A stretch of DNA of 64,000 nt from Zestomonas insulae (GCF_016901015.1 NZ_JAFEUP010000004.1:310001-374000), one strand, 5' to 3'; counted from the first letter of the stretch, positions 8,127 to 16,693 are shown. The notes: generated by a model from the sequence alone, not told the origin. Program-made: numbers and translations.

Positions 8127-9439
8127 TTGTGCAGCAGCCGGTAGAAGGTCGGGCGGGAGATGCCGAGCAGGCGCGCGGCCAGGCTCAGGTTGTCGGCATA
8201 GCGGGCCAGCGCTTCGCTCAGCGCCTGATACTCGGCACGCCGTTTGTACTCTTCGAGGGTGATCAGCGCCGGCGCGGTGGGTGCGCTGCGCGACAGACCG
8301 AGGTCTTCCAGTTCGATCTGGCGCCCATCGGCAAGCACCTGGCCACGACGCACCCGATTGGCCAGCTCGCGCACATTGCCCGGCCAGGGATGCGCCTTCA
8401 TCGCGTCCATCGCGTCATCGCTGAAACGCCGCGGACGCCGGCCGATTTCCTGGCTGTAGAGCTGCGAGAAGTAGTCGGCGAGCAGCGGGATATCACCGGG
8501 TCGCTCGCGCAATGGCAAGGTTTCGACCTGCAGCACATTCAGTCGATAGAACAGGTCTTCGCGGAACCGTCCTTCGGCAATGGCTTTCTCCAGGTCCATG
8601 TGGGTGGCGGCGAGGACGCGGACGTCCACAGGGATGGCCTGCGTACCGCCGACCCGCTCGAGCTGTCTCTCCTGCAGGACGCGCAGCAGATTGGCCTGCA
8701 GATCGAGGGGCAGATCGGCGACTTCGTCGAGGAACAGCGTGCCACCGGCAGCGGCCTCGAAGCGGCCGATCTTGCGCTGGTGCGCCCCGGTGAACGAGCC
8801 CTTCTCGTGACCGAACAGCTCGGACTGAATCAGGTGCTCCGGAATCGCCCCGCAGTTGACCGCCACGAAGGGTCCGCGACTTCGCCGCGACTGGCGATGC
8901 AGAGTCCTCGCCACCAGCTCCTTGCCAGTCCCGCTTTCACCGTGGATCAGCACGGTCGAGTCGGTGGCGGCCAGCTTGGTGATCAGCTTGCGCAGCTCCT
9001 CCATGGCGTGGCTCTGGCCGAGCAGCTCGCTGCCCAGTTCCTCGTTGATCGCCCGCCCACGCCCACGCAAGCGCGCCATGCCGAAGGCGCGGCCCAAGGT
9101 GACCTGCACGCGTTCGACATCGAATGGCAAGGTGTGGAAATCGAAGAACCACTCGCTGATGAAATCGCCGACACCCTTGGTGCGCAGCGCATCCGGGCTG
9201 AGCACGGCGATCCATTCGGTGTTGCTGTGGCGGATCAATTCCTTGATCCGCTCGGGACGCGCCAGCTGCGCGGTCTGCAAACGCAACAAACCGACATCGC
9301 AAGGCGGCGGCGCCACGCTGTCCACAGCGCAACTGGAGACCTCCCAGCCCGCTGAACGCAGCTCCGGGAGAAGGGTGAGACAGTCAGCACAAGGGTCGAC
9401 GACTAACAAACGTCGAGCCGAATCCACCACGTCGAACAT
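8111..9439 (-). CDS. brfA: Sigma-54-dependent enhancer-binding protein, VpsR/BrfA-like (probable fap activator)
   Basis: The protein has 442 aa in three parts. Residues 1-125 form a receiver-like domain of the VpsR type (FHTLPFDVERVQVTLGRAFGMARL) lacking a clear phospho-acceptor set. The AAA+ domain (about 138-370) has Walker A GESGTGKE (167-174), the sigma-54 contact loop as GSFTGA (214-219, a variant of GAFTGA) and Walker B FLDE (236-239). A Fis-type helix-turn-helix closes the chain (about 417-442). VpsR and the P. fluorescens activator BrfA sense c-di-GMP, and BrfA controls fap. Position beside fapF supports the same role; direct orthology is inferred. AGGGAAAAAG lies before the ATG. Confidence 0.82.
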   Translation of the reverse strand: MFDVVDSARRLLVVDPCADCLTLLPELRSAGWEVSSCAVDSVAPPPCDVGLLRLQTAQLARPERIKELIRHSNTEWIAVLSPDALRTKGVGDFISEWFFDFHTLPFDVERVQVTLGRAFGMARLRGRGRAINEELGSELLGQSHAMEELRKLITKLAATDSTVLIHGESGTGKELVARTLHRQSRRSRGPFVAVNCGAIPEHLIQSELFGHEKGSFTGAHQRKIGRFEAAAGGTLFLDEVADLPLDLQANLLRVLQERQLERVGGTQAIPVDVRVLAATHMDLEKAIAEGRFREDLFYRLNVLQVETLPLRERPGDIPLLADYFSQLYSQEIGRRPRRFSDDAMDAMKAHPWPGNVRELANRVRRGQVLADGRQIELEDLGLSRSAPTAPALITLEEYKRRAEYQALSEALARYADNLSLAARLLGISRPTFYRLLHKHGIR

Positions 9440-9662
9440 TCTTTTTCCCTAGCGTCTAAGTAGCTCAATTCCATTAAAAACAGCCGCTTGTGTTGGCTTA
9501 ATTGAGGCTAGCCTGTTTTTTGACGCGTCTAGGATGCTTTTCTCATAAAGCTAGATTGCTCATAACGAAGGAGAGGCTGGCCGCGTGCCATGCCGGCCAG
9601 TTGCCAATGTGCGGCGCTTCGCATAACGTCCGGGCGAATAAGAACGTGACAAGGAAGTACTC

Positions 9663-11552
9663 ATGCGGATTCTCCGTCGCCCCGTGCCGCTGCTGATTGG
9701 CGCCCTGGTGATCGCCCTCGCCGTACCGGTCTACTACATCGCCCGCCCCAATCTGCCCACCTACAGCGCACCCAGCGAGCTGCGCCACCTTGATCAGTGG
9801 AGCGATGCGGCGCGCCAGACCTACTACTACACGCCGCAAGGTACCCAGGTGAAAGGTCTGCGCTACGACTGGTTCGTCGCCCTGGAACTGCCCTTCTCCC
9901 GCGATAAGTTCGCCACGCCGGATTACCTCGCGCGCTTCGGCTTCCTGATCGATCCGCAGCAACAGCCCAGCGATCTCAACCCCGGCAATCTGCCCGTGGG
10001 CTTCGCCCATCACACCGATATCGATTCCGGCGAGCAGTTCCTCGACATCACCTGCTCGGCCTGCCACACCGGCGAGTTGCGCTACCAGGGTAAGGCGATT
10101 CGCATCGATGGTGGCGCAGCGCTGCATTCGCTGGCCTCGACGGTGCCGACCCTGCGCGGCGGCGGCTTCGGCCAGGCGCTGGGCATGAGCATGGCGTTCA
10201 CCTACTACAACCCGGTGAAGTTCAATCGCTTCGCCAAGCAGGTGCTAGGCGCCCGCTATGACGAGGAGCGCGGGCAACTGCGCCGCGACTTCAAGGCGGT
10301 ACTCAACCGCCTGCTGGGCACCGCCTACAACGACTGGCACCGCGACCTGTATCCCACCGAAGAAGGCTTCGGCCGCACCGATGCCTTCGGGCGCATCGCC
10401 AACAGCGTGTTCGGCGAGGCCATCGACCCGCACAACTACCGGGTGGCCAATGCTCCAGTCAGCTACCCGCAGCTGTGGGACATCTGGAAGTTCGATTGGG
10501 TGCAGTGGAACGGCTCGGCCATGCAGCCGATGGCGCGCAACATCGGCGAGGCGCTCGGCGTCGGTGCGACCCTGCAGATGTTCGATGACAACGGTCAGGC
10601 CATGCCGGAAGCCGAGCGCTACGCCTCCAGCGTGCGACCGCGCGATCTGCACACCCTGGAAGAAACCCTCAAGCAGCTGAAACCGCCGGCCTGGCCGGAA
10701 GACGTGCTCGGGCGCATCGACCTGGAACTGGCCAGCCGCGGCCAGGCGCTATTCGCCGAGAACTGCGCCTACTGCCATGCGCCCGCGCCCAAGCCGCAGG
10801 ACCAGCGCTACGCCGCGGATCGCGATCCGGAGTGGCGCATGCGAGTGGTGCCGATCAGCATCGTCGGCACCGACCCGACCGCCGCCAACAACATCGCCGA
10901 TCACCGCTTCGACATCAGCAAGCTCGGCTGGACCCAGGACGAGTTGGGCAAGCTCGGCGTCAAGCTGTACGGCGCACCCACCGAGCCGCTCGATTTCGCC
11001 AGCATCTCCAGCGCCAAGGGCCTGGCCTACATCACCGCCTACGTGGAGAACCGCGCCTACCAGGACGCCGGTATTCCCGCCGCCGAGCGTCCCGTCATGG
11101 ATGGTTTCGGCCTGCCGATCGGCGTGCAGGAGAAACGCGGCTACAAGGCGCGGCCACTGGACGGCATCTGGGCGACCCCGCCGTTCCTGCACAACGGCTC
11201 GGTGCCGACGCTGTTCCAGCTGCTCTCCCCGGTCCCTGAGCGGGCCAAAGAGTTCTGGGTCGGCAACCACGAGTACGACCCGAAATTCGCCGGCTACCAG
11301 GCGGAGCAGTTCACCGGCGGTTTCCGCTTCGACACCTCGATTACCGGCAACAGCAATGAAGGCCACGAGTTCCGCGATGGCTGCCGCAGCCAGGGCGTGA
11401 TTGGCCGCGGCCTGCAGCCCAACGAGCGGCTGGCGCTGATCGAGTACTTGAAGGTACTGGGCAACAGCGCGCTGGAAGCCAAGCTCACCCCGGTCCAGCC
11501 CAAGCCCTGGACTCCCGGCCCCACTTGCCAAAGCGTCAGCACCTCGAGCTGA
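9663..11552 (+). CDS. Membrane-anchored RoxA-like di-heme cytochrome c
   Basis: This 629-aa protein has an N-terminal membrane anchor (residues ~8-26). Two c-type haem sites follow: CSACH (131-135) and CAYCH (368-372). The C-terminal region around GYKARPLDGIWATPPFLHNGS is the signature shared by RoxA-type rubber oxygenases and MauG/CCP-like di-haem proteins. RoxA cleaves carbon-carbon double bonds of polyisoprene with O2; most pseudomonad relatives have no known substrate and are annotated as di-haem cytochrome c peroxidases. It should act in the periplasm. AAGGA lies 8 bases before the ATG. A catalase-like gene follows after 31 bases and is probably in the same operon. Confidence 0.85.
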   Translation: MRILRRPVPLLIGALVIALAVPVYYIARPNLPTYSAPSELRHLDQWSDAARQTYYYTPQGTQVKGLRYDWFVALELPFSRDKFATPDYLARFGFLIDPQQQPSDLNPGNLPVGFAHHTDIDSGEQFLDITCSACHTGELRYQGKAIRIDGGAALHSLASTVPTLRGGGFGQALGMSMAFTYYNPVKFNRFAKQVLGARYDEERGQLRRDFKAVLNRLLGTAYNDWHRDLYPTEEGFGRTDAFGRIANSVFGEAIDPHNYRVANAPVSYPQLWDIWKFDWVQWNGSAMQPMARNIGEALGVGATLQMFDDNGQAMPEAERYASSVRPRDLHTLEETLKQLKPPAWPEDVLGRIDLELASRGQALFAENCAYCHAPAPKPQDQRYAADRDPEWRMRVVPISIVGTDPTAANNIADHRFDISKLGWTQDELGKLGVKLYGAPTEPLDFASISSAKGLAYITAYVENRAYQDAGIPAAERPVMDGFGLPIGVQEKRGYKARPLDGIWATPPFLHNGSVPTLFQLLSPVPERAKEFWVGNHEYDPKFAGYQAEQFTGGFRFDTSITGNSNEGHEFRDGCRSQGVIGRGLQPNERLALIEYLKVLGNSALEAKLTPVQPKPWTPGPTCQSVSTSS

Positions 11553-11583
11553 GCCCGGCCACACCTGCAGATAAGGAATTCTC

Positions 11584-12720
11584 ATGCTTAAACGATTCTG
11601 GCTTTGGCTCGGCCGCCTGTTGGGCCGCCTGATCGCCACGCTGGCAGTCCTCGGCCTGCTGGGCTGGGGACTGGGCTCGCTGTATTACGCCTGGAAGTTT
11701 TCTGGCCCGGTGTCCACCGAGGAACAGATTCCGGCCGGTGAAGCCGAGCTGACCCGCTCGATCATCGAAGACGCGGTGCGTGTCGTCGAACAGCACCGCG
11801 ACAACACCCGGGTGCTGCGCGATGCCCACGCCAAGGCGCACGGCTGCGTGCGCGCCGAGGTCAGCGTCGCCAGTGAGCTGCCGCAGACCCTGCGCCAGGG
11901 CGTGTTCCAGGAGCCCGGCAAGACCTGGCAGGCCTGGGTGCGCTTCTCCAACGGCAACGCCTACCCGCAATTCGACCGGGCGCGTGACGCACGCGGCATG
12001 GCAATCAAGCTGCTCGACGTACCCGGTCAGCCGCTGATGACCGGCCCAGGCGGGCAGAGCCAGCAAGACTTCGTGATGTTCAACAACACGGCGTTCTTCG
12101 TGCGCGACGTCGCCGAGTACAAGAGCAACTTCGCCGCCCAGGCCGACGGCAAGAAGGTGCTGGCGTTCTTCCCCAGCTGGGACCCGCGCACCTGGGAGGT
12201 CCGCCACCTGCTGATCGCCCTGCAGACCCTCAGCCCCGCCCCGGAAAGCCCGGTGCAGACCACTTACAACTCGATCGCGCCGTTCAAGTTCGGGCCGCAC
12301 AACATCAAGTACCGGGTCATCCCAGCGACCGGCAGCTGCCCCGGCTACCAGGCTCAGGAACAGAACCGCGACCTGCCCAACTTCCTGCGCAACGCGTTGT
12401 ACCAGCAGCTCTCGCTGGATCGCGTGCCAGCCTGCTTCGAGCTGCAGGTGCAGCGGCAGAACCCTGAGCATTACATGCCGATCGAAGACCCCAGCGTTGA
12501 GTGGGACGAGTCGATTTCACCCTTCGAAACGGTCGCCAGCATCAAGGTCGCCGCCCAGGACTTCGACTCGACCGAGCAGAACCGTTTCTGCGACGACCTG
12601 TCGTTCAACCCCTGGCACGCCTTGCCGGAGCACCGCCCCATCGGCGGCATCAACCGCCTGCGCAAAGCGGTCTACGAGGCGGTCAGCGCCTATCGCCACG
12701 AGCGCAACGCCGCACGCTAG
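11584..12720 (+). CDS. Membrane-anchored catalase-like protein (y4iL-like family)
   Basis: The protein has 378 aa with an N-terminal membrane segment (about residues 12-36), so the rest is probably periplasmic. The catalase-fold core is recognisable: LRDAHAKAHGCVRAEV with His82 at the distal position, then WVRFSNGN, DARGMAIKLLDV and QDFVMFNN. The end, NPWHALPEHRPIGGINRLRK, is typical of the small catalase-like group and replaces the C-terminal part of true catalases. The usual proximal tyrosine motif (RxxxY) is not apparent, so haem binding and catalase activity are uncertain. Relatives such as allene-oxide synthases act on lipid hydroperoxides. It is paired with the preceding cytochrome. Confidence 0.8.
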   Translation: MLKRFWLWLGRLLGRLIATLAVLGLLGWGLGSLYYAWKFSGPVSTEEQIPAGEAELTRSIIEDAVRVVEQHRDNTRVLRDAHAKAHGCVRAEVSVASELPQTLRQGVFQEPGKTWQAWVRFSNGNAYPQFDRARDARGMAIKLLDVPGQPLMTGPGGQSQQDFVMFNNTAFFVRDVAEYKSNFAAQADGKKVLAFFPSWDPRTWEVRHLLIALQTLSPAPESPVQTTYNSIAPFKFGPHNIKYRVIPATGSCPGYQAQEQNRDLPNFLRNALYQQLSLDRVPACFELQVQRQNPEHYMPIEDPSVEWDESISPFETVASIKVAAQDFDSTEQNRFCDDLSFNPWHALPEHRPIGGINRLRKAVYEAVSAYRHERNAAR

Positions 12721-12730
12721 AGCGGCCCAA

Positions 12731-12765
12731 ACGGCGCTCAAGGTGTGAAACTCCTTGAGCGCCGT
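12731..12765 (+). terminator. Perfect 13-bp hairpin after the catalase-like gene
   Basis: ACGGCGCTCAAGG (12731-12743) and CCTTGAGCGCCGT (12753-12765) pair perfectly around a 9-base loop, 11 bases after the stop codon. No T run follows, so it may be a weak terminator or an mRNA-end stabiliser. Confidence 0.5.
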
Positions 12766-12904
12766 CACGTAACTGCGGCAAATACAACATTTTTCGCATT
12801 CTTATGTGACTCTTCAGTCAACTCCGATCATCCATTGAGTAACGGCCTAGCATCGATATGCGCTGCTAGTCGCCTACTGCCTTGGGTAATTTCGGAGAAT
12901 CCGC

Positions 12905-13174
12905 ATGAACGCCCCACTCCGTTTCAACGAAGCTCTGCTGATCGCCGGTCGTGCTTTCCAACCGTTCCAGTGCGTTGCCTGGTCCGCCCAGGACGGTACT
13001 GGCGAGCTCAGCCTGACAGTCATCGACCGCACCAGCACCCGCCTGCTCGGCCGCACCCAGCTGTCCAGCAGCATCTACAGCGATCCGGAACAACTGGCCC
13101 GTGAACTGAAAAAGTCGCGCGCCGAACTGTGCAGCCAAGGCTATGACCTCGCCCCCTGGGACATGCCTGAGTAA
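12905..13174 (+). CDS. Small conserved-looking protein, first of a tandem paralogue pair
   Basis: This 89-aa protein has no signal peptide or membrane segment. I do not recognise a family. It aligns well with the next gene: both have about 30 residues of strand-like sequence, then 'xxxxYSDPxxLAxxLxxSRxEL', 'GYxLxPWxMP' at the C-terminus, and equal length. GGAG (12894-12897) is 7 bases before the ATG. It ends at a strong terminator, so it can be expressed alone. Function unknown. Confidence 0.75.
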   Translation: MNAPLRFNEALLIAGRAFQPFQCVAWSAQDGTGELSLTVIDRTSTRLLGRTQLSSSIYSDPEQLARELKKSRAELCSQGYDLAPWDMPE

Positions 13175-13192
13175 ATCGATGCAGCAACAAGA

Positions 13193-13224
13193 ACGGGTGG
13201 CCAGCGAGCCACCCGTTTTTGTTT
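13193..13224 (+). terminator. Rho-independent terminator
   Basis: ACGGGTGGC (13193-13201) pairs with GCCACCCGT (13208-13216) over a 6-base loop and is followed by TTTTTGTTT. It lies between the two tandem paralogues. Confidence 0.88.
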
Positions 13225-13285
13225 GAACGAACCTCCGCCGCGCCTGCCCGTCTACTCAATAAGGACCCCGGACGGAGCACGCCCC

Positions 13286-13558
13286 ATGAGCCAGCCCCTG
13301 AGCCTCGATGTCGCGATCGGCATCGTCGAGCACGCGTTTCTCCCCCAGCGCTGCGAAACCCGCCAGGACCGCGAAGACGCCAGCTTCTCGGTGCACGTCT
13401 TCGATGACCGCGGCGCCGAACTGCTCTCCCACACCCACGTCGCGCGCAGCCAATACAGCGATCCGATTCGCCTGGCCGCGCTGATCGAACTCTCGCGCCT
13501 GGAGCTGAGCAAGGACGGCTATCCGCTCACGCCCTGGTCGATGCCGGGCGGGCGCTGA
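13286..13558 (+). CDS. Small conserved-looking protein, second of the tandem pair
   Basis: This 90-aa protein is paralogous to the one encoded at 12905-13174. Shared points include 'SQYSDPIRLAALIELSRLEL' against 'SIYSDPEQLARELKKSRAEL' and the C-terminal 'GYPLTPWSMP' against 'GYDLAPWDMP'. An upstream in-frame ATG at 13223 would add 21 residues without a ribosome-binding site and inside the terminator's T run; the ATG at 13286 has CGGAG 8 bases before it. The gene ends two bases before the DUF421 ATG, so it is probably co-transcribed with DUF421 and topoisomerase IB. Function unknown. Confidence 0.75.
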   Translation: MSQPLSLDVAIGIVEHAFLPQRCETRQDREDASFSVHVFDDRGAELLSHTHVARSQYSDPIRLAALIELSRLELSKDGYPLTPWSMPGGR

Positions 13559-13560
13559 GC

Positions 13561-14247
13561 ATGCAGCCCTTCGATTGGCAGCGCATGCTGCTCGACCAAT
13601 TCCCCGCGGCGTTTCTTGGCGAAGTGGCGTTCCGCGCACTGGTCGCCTACCTGCTGGTGTTCGCCTTCCTGAAGATCTCCGGGCGGCGCGGGGTTCGACA
13701 ACTCTCGCTGTTCGAGCTGGTGGTGATCCTCACCCTCGGTTCCGCAGCCGGCGACGTGGCGTTCTACGACGACGTGCCGCTGCTGCCGATTGTCGTGGTG
13801 TTCATCACCCTGCTGCTGCTCTACCGCATCACTACCTTGCTGATGAAGATCAGCCCGCGCTTCGGCAACTGGGTCGAGGGCAAACCGCTGGTGATCATCC
13901 GCGACGGGCTGTACGAATTCGACGTGCTCGACCGGCAGAACATCTCCAGCGACGAGTTCTTCATGGAGCTGCGGCAGAGCGGCATCGAGCACCTCGGCCA
14001 GGTGCGTCTCGGCATCCTCGAGGAAGACGGCAGCGTCAGCCTCTACCAGTTTGTCGACGGCGACGTGCGCGCCGGCCTGTCGGTGATGCCCCCGGCCTTG
14101 CGGCCGCGCTTCGACAAGATTCCCCACGCCGCCCTGTATGCCTGCGATCACTGCGGGCACCCGCAGCGCCTGGCCACCGGCCCCGCCCCCAAGTGCCCAC
14201 GCTGCGATCGCTGCCTATGGAGCGAAGCGATGGGATGCGCGCAATGA
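13561..14247 (+). CDS. DUF421 (YetF-like) membrane protein with C-terminal zinc ribbon
   Basis: The 228-aa protein has an N-terminal hydrophobic part with about three membrane segments (residues ~18-38, 48-66 and 75-95). The DUF421 core follows, with FLKISGRRGVRQLSLFELVVILTLGSAAG and the soluble PLVIIRDGLYEFDVL...ISSDEFFMELR region. The last ~35 residues add CDHCG...CPRC, a four-cysteine zinc ribbon that most DUF421 proteins lack. The cellular role of DUF421 is unknown; YetF relatives in spore formers are germination-related. The stop overlaps the topoisomerase start (ATGA). Confidence 0.85.
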   Translation: MQPFDWQRMLLDQFPAAFLGEVAFRALVAYLLVFAFLKISGRRGVRQLSLFELVVILTLGSAAGDVAFYDDVPLLPIVVVFITLLLLYRITTLLMKISPRFGNWVEGKPLVIIRDGLYEFDVLDRQNISSDEFFMELRQSGIEHLGQVRLGILEEDGSVSLYQFVDGDVRAGLSVMPPALRPRFDKIPHAALYACDHCGHPQRLATGPAPKCPRCDRCLWSEAMGCAQ

Positions 14248-15326
14248 GCGAGCAGGTGCCGCCGCTCGCCCGCGGTCAGCGCCCGGTGCCGGACGACGAA
14301 AGCCAGGACACCGGCACCGTGCTCTGCCCCAGCCTGCCGGCCGACCTGCGCTACGTCGACGACCGCCAGCCGGGCCTGCGACGCCGCAAGCTGCGCGGCA
14401 AGTTCGTCTACTTCGACGCCAATGGCGAACGCATCCGCGACCCGGATGAAATCCGGCGCATCAACCAGCTAGCTATCCCTCCGGCCTACACCGAGGTGTG
14501 GATCTGCGCCGATCCCAACGGCCACCTGCAGGCGGTGGGCCGCGATGCCAGGGGACGCAAGCAGTACCGCTATCACCCGCGCTGGACCGAAGTGCGCGAT
14601 GCCGACAAGTACGAACGGCTGCTGGACTTCGGGCGCGCCCTGCCCAAGCTGCGCCAGCAGGTCGACACCGATCTCGGCCTGGCCGGCCTCGGCCCGGAGA
14701 AGATCATGGCCACGGTGGTCGCCCTGCTCGACTCGACGCTGATCCGCATCGGCAACCAGCGCTACGCCGAGGAAAACAAGTCGTTCGGCCTGACCACCCT
14801 GCGCAACCGCCACGTCGAGGTGAAAGGCAGCGCCATCCAGTTCCACTTTCGCGGCAAGAGCGGCATCGAGCACAAGGTGCGCCTCAGCGACCCGCGCCTC
14901 GCCCGCATCGTACGGCGATGCCTGGAGCTGCCCGGCCAGCAGCTGTTCCAGTACCTCGACGACAACGACGAACGCCGCACCCTGACCTCCACCGAAATCA
15001 ATGGCTACCTGCAAACCCACGCCGGCAGCGACTTCTCCGCCAAGGACTACCGCACCTGGGCCGGCAGCGCCGTGGCGCTCGAACGCCTGCGAGCGCTCGA
15101 TCCGGAGGAAGGCGGCAAGCAGCAGGTGATCGAGGTGGTCAAGGACGTCGCGCGTTTGCTCGGCAACACCCCGGCGATCTGCCGCAAGTGCTACATCCAT
15201 CCGGCCATCGTCGAGGCCTTTCTCGATGGCCGCCTCAAAGGCCTGCCGCTCGGCCGCGCACGCAAAGGGCTCCGCAGCGAGGAGAGCCTGCTGATGCGCT
15301 TTCTCGAGCAGCTCAACGGCAGCTGA
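14244..15326 (+). CDS. DNA topoisomerase IB
   Basis: Type IB topoisomerases relax supercoils through a 3'-phosphotyrosine. The 360-aa protein has the N-terminal domain with RRKLRGKFVYFDANGERI and the catalytic domain with active-site patterns KSFGLTTLRNRHVEV, the FHFRGKSGIEHKV strand pair, AKDYRTWAGS, and NTPAICRKCYIHP containing the nucleophile Tyr. Length fits bacterial poxvirus-like TopIB. I chose the ATG at 14244, which overlaps the DUF421 stop (ATGA), implying translational coupling; the ATG at 14235 is an alternative. TopIB is accessory in bacteria and often found in Pseudomonas. Confidence 0.94.
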   Translation: MSEQVPPLARGQRPVPDDESQDTGTVLCPSLPADLRYVDDRQPGLRRRKLRGKFVYFDANGERIRDPDEIRRINQLAIPPAYTEVWICADPNGHLQAVGRDARGRKQYRYHPRWTEVRDADKYERLLDFGRALPKLRQQVDTDLGLAGLGPEKIMATVVALLDSTLIRIGNQRYAEENKSFGLTTLRNRHVEVKGSAIQFHFRGKSGIEHKVRLSDPRLARIVRRCLELPGQQLFQYLDDNDERRTLTSTEINGYLQTHAGSDFSAKDYRTWAGSAVALERLRALDPEEGGKQQVIEVVKDVARLLGNTPAICRKCYIHPAIVEAFLDGRLKGLPLGRARKGLRSEESLLMRFLEQLNGS

Positions 15327-15416
15327 TGGCCAATTTGGCCATATTTGTGCGAAGGCTGACATTGTTGCCAGCAGCCACCGACGGCACACTGAGCGCATCA
15401 CCGCCGGAGTGCCGCC

Positions 15417-16412
15417 ATGGACGCTGTCCGCCAGATCGCCTGCCTGATCTTCCCCGATGTCATGAGCCTCGACGTGGTCGGGCCGTTGCAGGTGTTCGCC
15501 TCGGCTAACGCCGAGCGGCAGCGCCAGGGACTGCCGGCCGCCTACACCTTGCGCCTGCTCGCCGCCGAGGCCGGTCCGGTCGCCACCTCCGCCGGGCTGC
15601 GCCTGCATGCCGACCAGGCATGGCGCGAGGTGGATGCCCGCGAACTGGATACCTTGCTGATCCCAGGCGGCCTGGGCGTCGACGCTCAGCGTGCTGACCT
15701 GGCGTTGCTCGCCTGGCTGCACGGCGCGGAAACTCAGGTGCGGCGGCTCGGCTCGATCTGCTCCGGGGCGCTGATCCTTGCCGCCGCCGGCGTGCTCGAC
15801 GGCCGCCCGGCGACCACCCACTGGGCCGACACCGATGAACTGCAGCGCTGCCACCCCGCCGTTGTGGTGCAAGGCAACCGGCTGCACACCTACGACCCGC
15901 GCAACCGCGACGGCGACGCCCATGTGTTCACCTCGGCGGGCGTCACCGCTGGCATTGACCTGGCGCTGGCGCTGGTCGAAGCCGACCTCGGTCGCGCCAT
16001 CGCCCTGGCCGTGGCACGGCGCCTGGTGATGTTCCTACGACGCCCCGGCGGGCAGACCCAGTTCAGCACCCTGCTGGCCCCGGAAACCGCGCGCCTGCCG
16101 CGCCTCGGCGCGCTGCTCGACTGGTTGCCAGGCAACCTCGGTGGCGACCTGTCACTGCCCGCGCTGGCCGAGCGCGCCTGCCTGGCGCCGCGCACCCTGT
16201 CACGCCTGTTCGTGCAGGAGCTGGGCATGAGCCCGGGACGCTACGTCGAACGCCTGCGCGTCGAGGCGGCCCGCGCGCTGCTGCAGGACGCACAAATGTC
16301 GATTGCCACCATCGCGCGCCTGACGGGCTTCGGACACCCGGAGAACCTGCGGCGAACCTTTCACAAGCACCTGGCCGTCAGCCCCCAGGAATACGCCGAA
16401 CGCTTCGGCTGA
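15417..16412 (+). CDS. GlxA-family AraC-type transcriptional regulator (DJ-1/PfpI domain)
   Basis: The 331-aa protein has an N-terminal DJ-1/PfpI-like domain (residues 1 to ~190) with the elbow GSICSGALIL (Cys115) and the GRPATTHW motif. The C-terminal AraC DNA-binding domain (about 235-330) shows both helix-turn-helix units, the second as IATIARLTGFGHPENLRRTFHKHL. In pseudomonads this subfamily includes arginine, choline and carnitine regulators (ArgR-, GbdR- and CdhR-like), but the ligand cannot be read here. It precedes DUF1272 and an MFS transporter on the same strand, so it may control that exporter. Confidence 0.9.
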   Translation: MDAVRQIACLIFPDVMSLDVVGPLQVFASANAERQRQGLPAAYTLRLLAAEAGPVATSAGLRLHADQAWREVDARELDTLLIPGGLGVDAQRADLALLAWLHGAETQVRRLGSICSGALILAAAGVLDGRPATTHWADTDELQRCHPAVVVQGNRLHTYDPRNRDGDAHVFTSAGVTAGIDLALALVEADLGRAIALAVARRLVMFLRRPGGQTQFSTLLAPETARLPRLGALLDWLPGNLGGDLSLPALAERACLAPRTLSRLFVQELGMSPGRYVERLRVEAARALLQDAQMSIATIARLTGFGHPENLRRTFHKHLAVSPQEYAERFG

Positions 16413-16425
16413 TCAGGAGAACCCC

Positions 16426-16680
16426 ATGCTGCAACTACGCCCGAACTGCGAATGCTGCGACCGCGACCTGCCCGGCGACAGCGAAGAAGCGCTGATCTGC
16501 TCGTTTGAATGCACCTTCTGCCCGACCTGCGCCGAACGCCTCGGCTTGCGCTGCCCCAACTGTGGCGGCCGTCTGCTGGCGCGACCGCCGCGCAGCGGGG
16601 CGGCACTGGAGCGCCACCCGGCCTCGACCGAGCGAGTGCTCAAGGCGGATGGCTGCGCCGCTGTACTGCAACCTTCCTGA
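16426..16680 (+). CDS. DUF1272 zinc-binding protein
   Basis: The 84-aa protein is cysteine-rich at the N-terminus: CECCDRDL, then CSFECTFCPTC and CPNCGG. This is the DUF1272 pattern, with enough cysteines for two zinc sites. Function is unknown. AGGAGA precedes the ATG. It lies 13 bases after the AraC-type regulator and 13 bases before the MFS gene, so the three are probably one transcript. Confidence 0.88.
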   Translation: MLQLRPNCECCDRDLPGDSEEALICSFECTFCPTCAERLGLRCPNCGGRLLARPPRSGAALERHPASTERVLKADGCAAVLQPS

Positions 16681-16693
16681 CGGAGCGACTCCC

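Noticed and set aside
9494..9509. GG-N10-GC spacing upstream of the RoxA-like gene
   Set aside because: Only TGGC and GC match; the conserved A, the CG and the TT of the -12 box are missing, so chance is likely.
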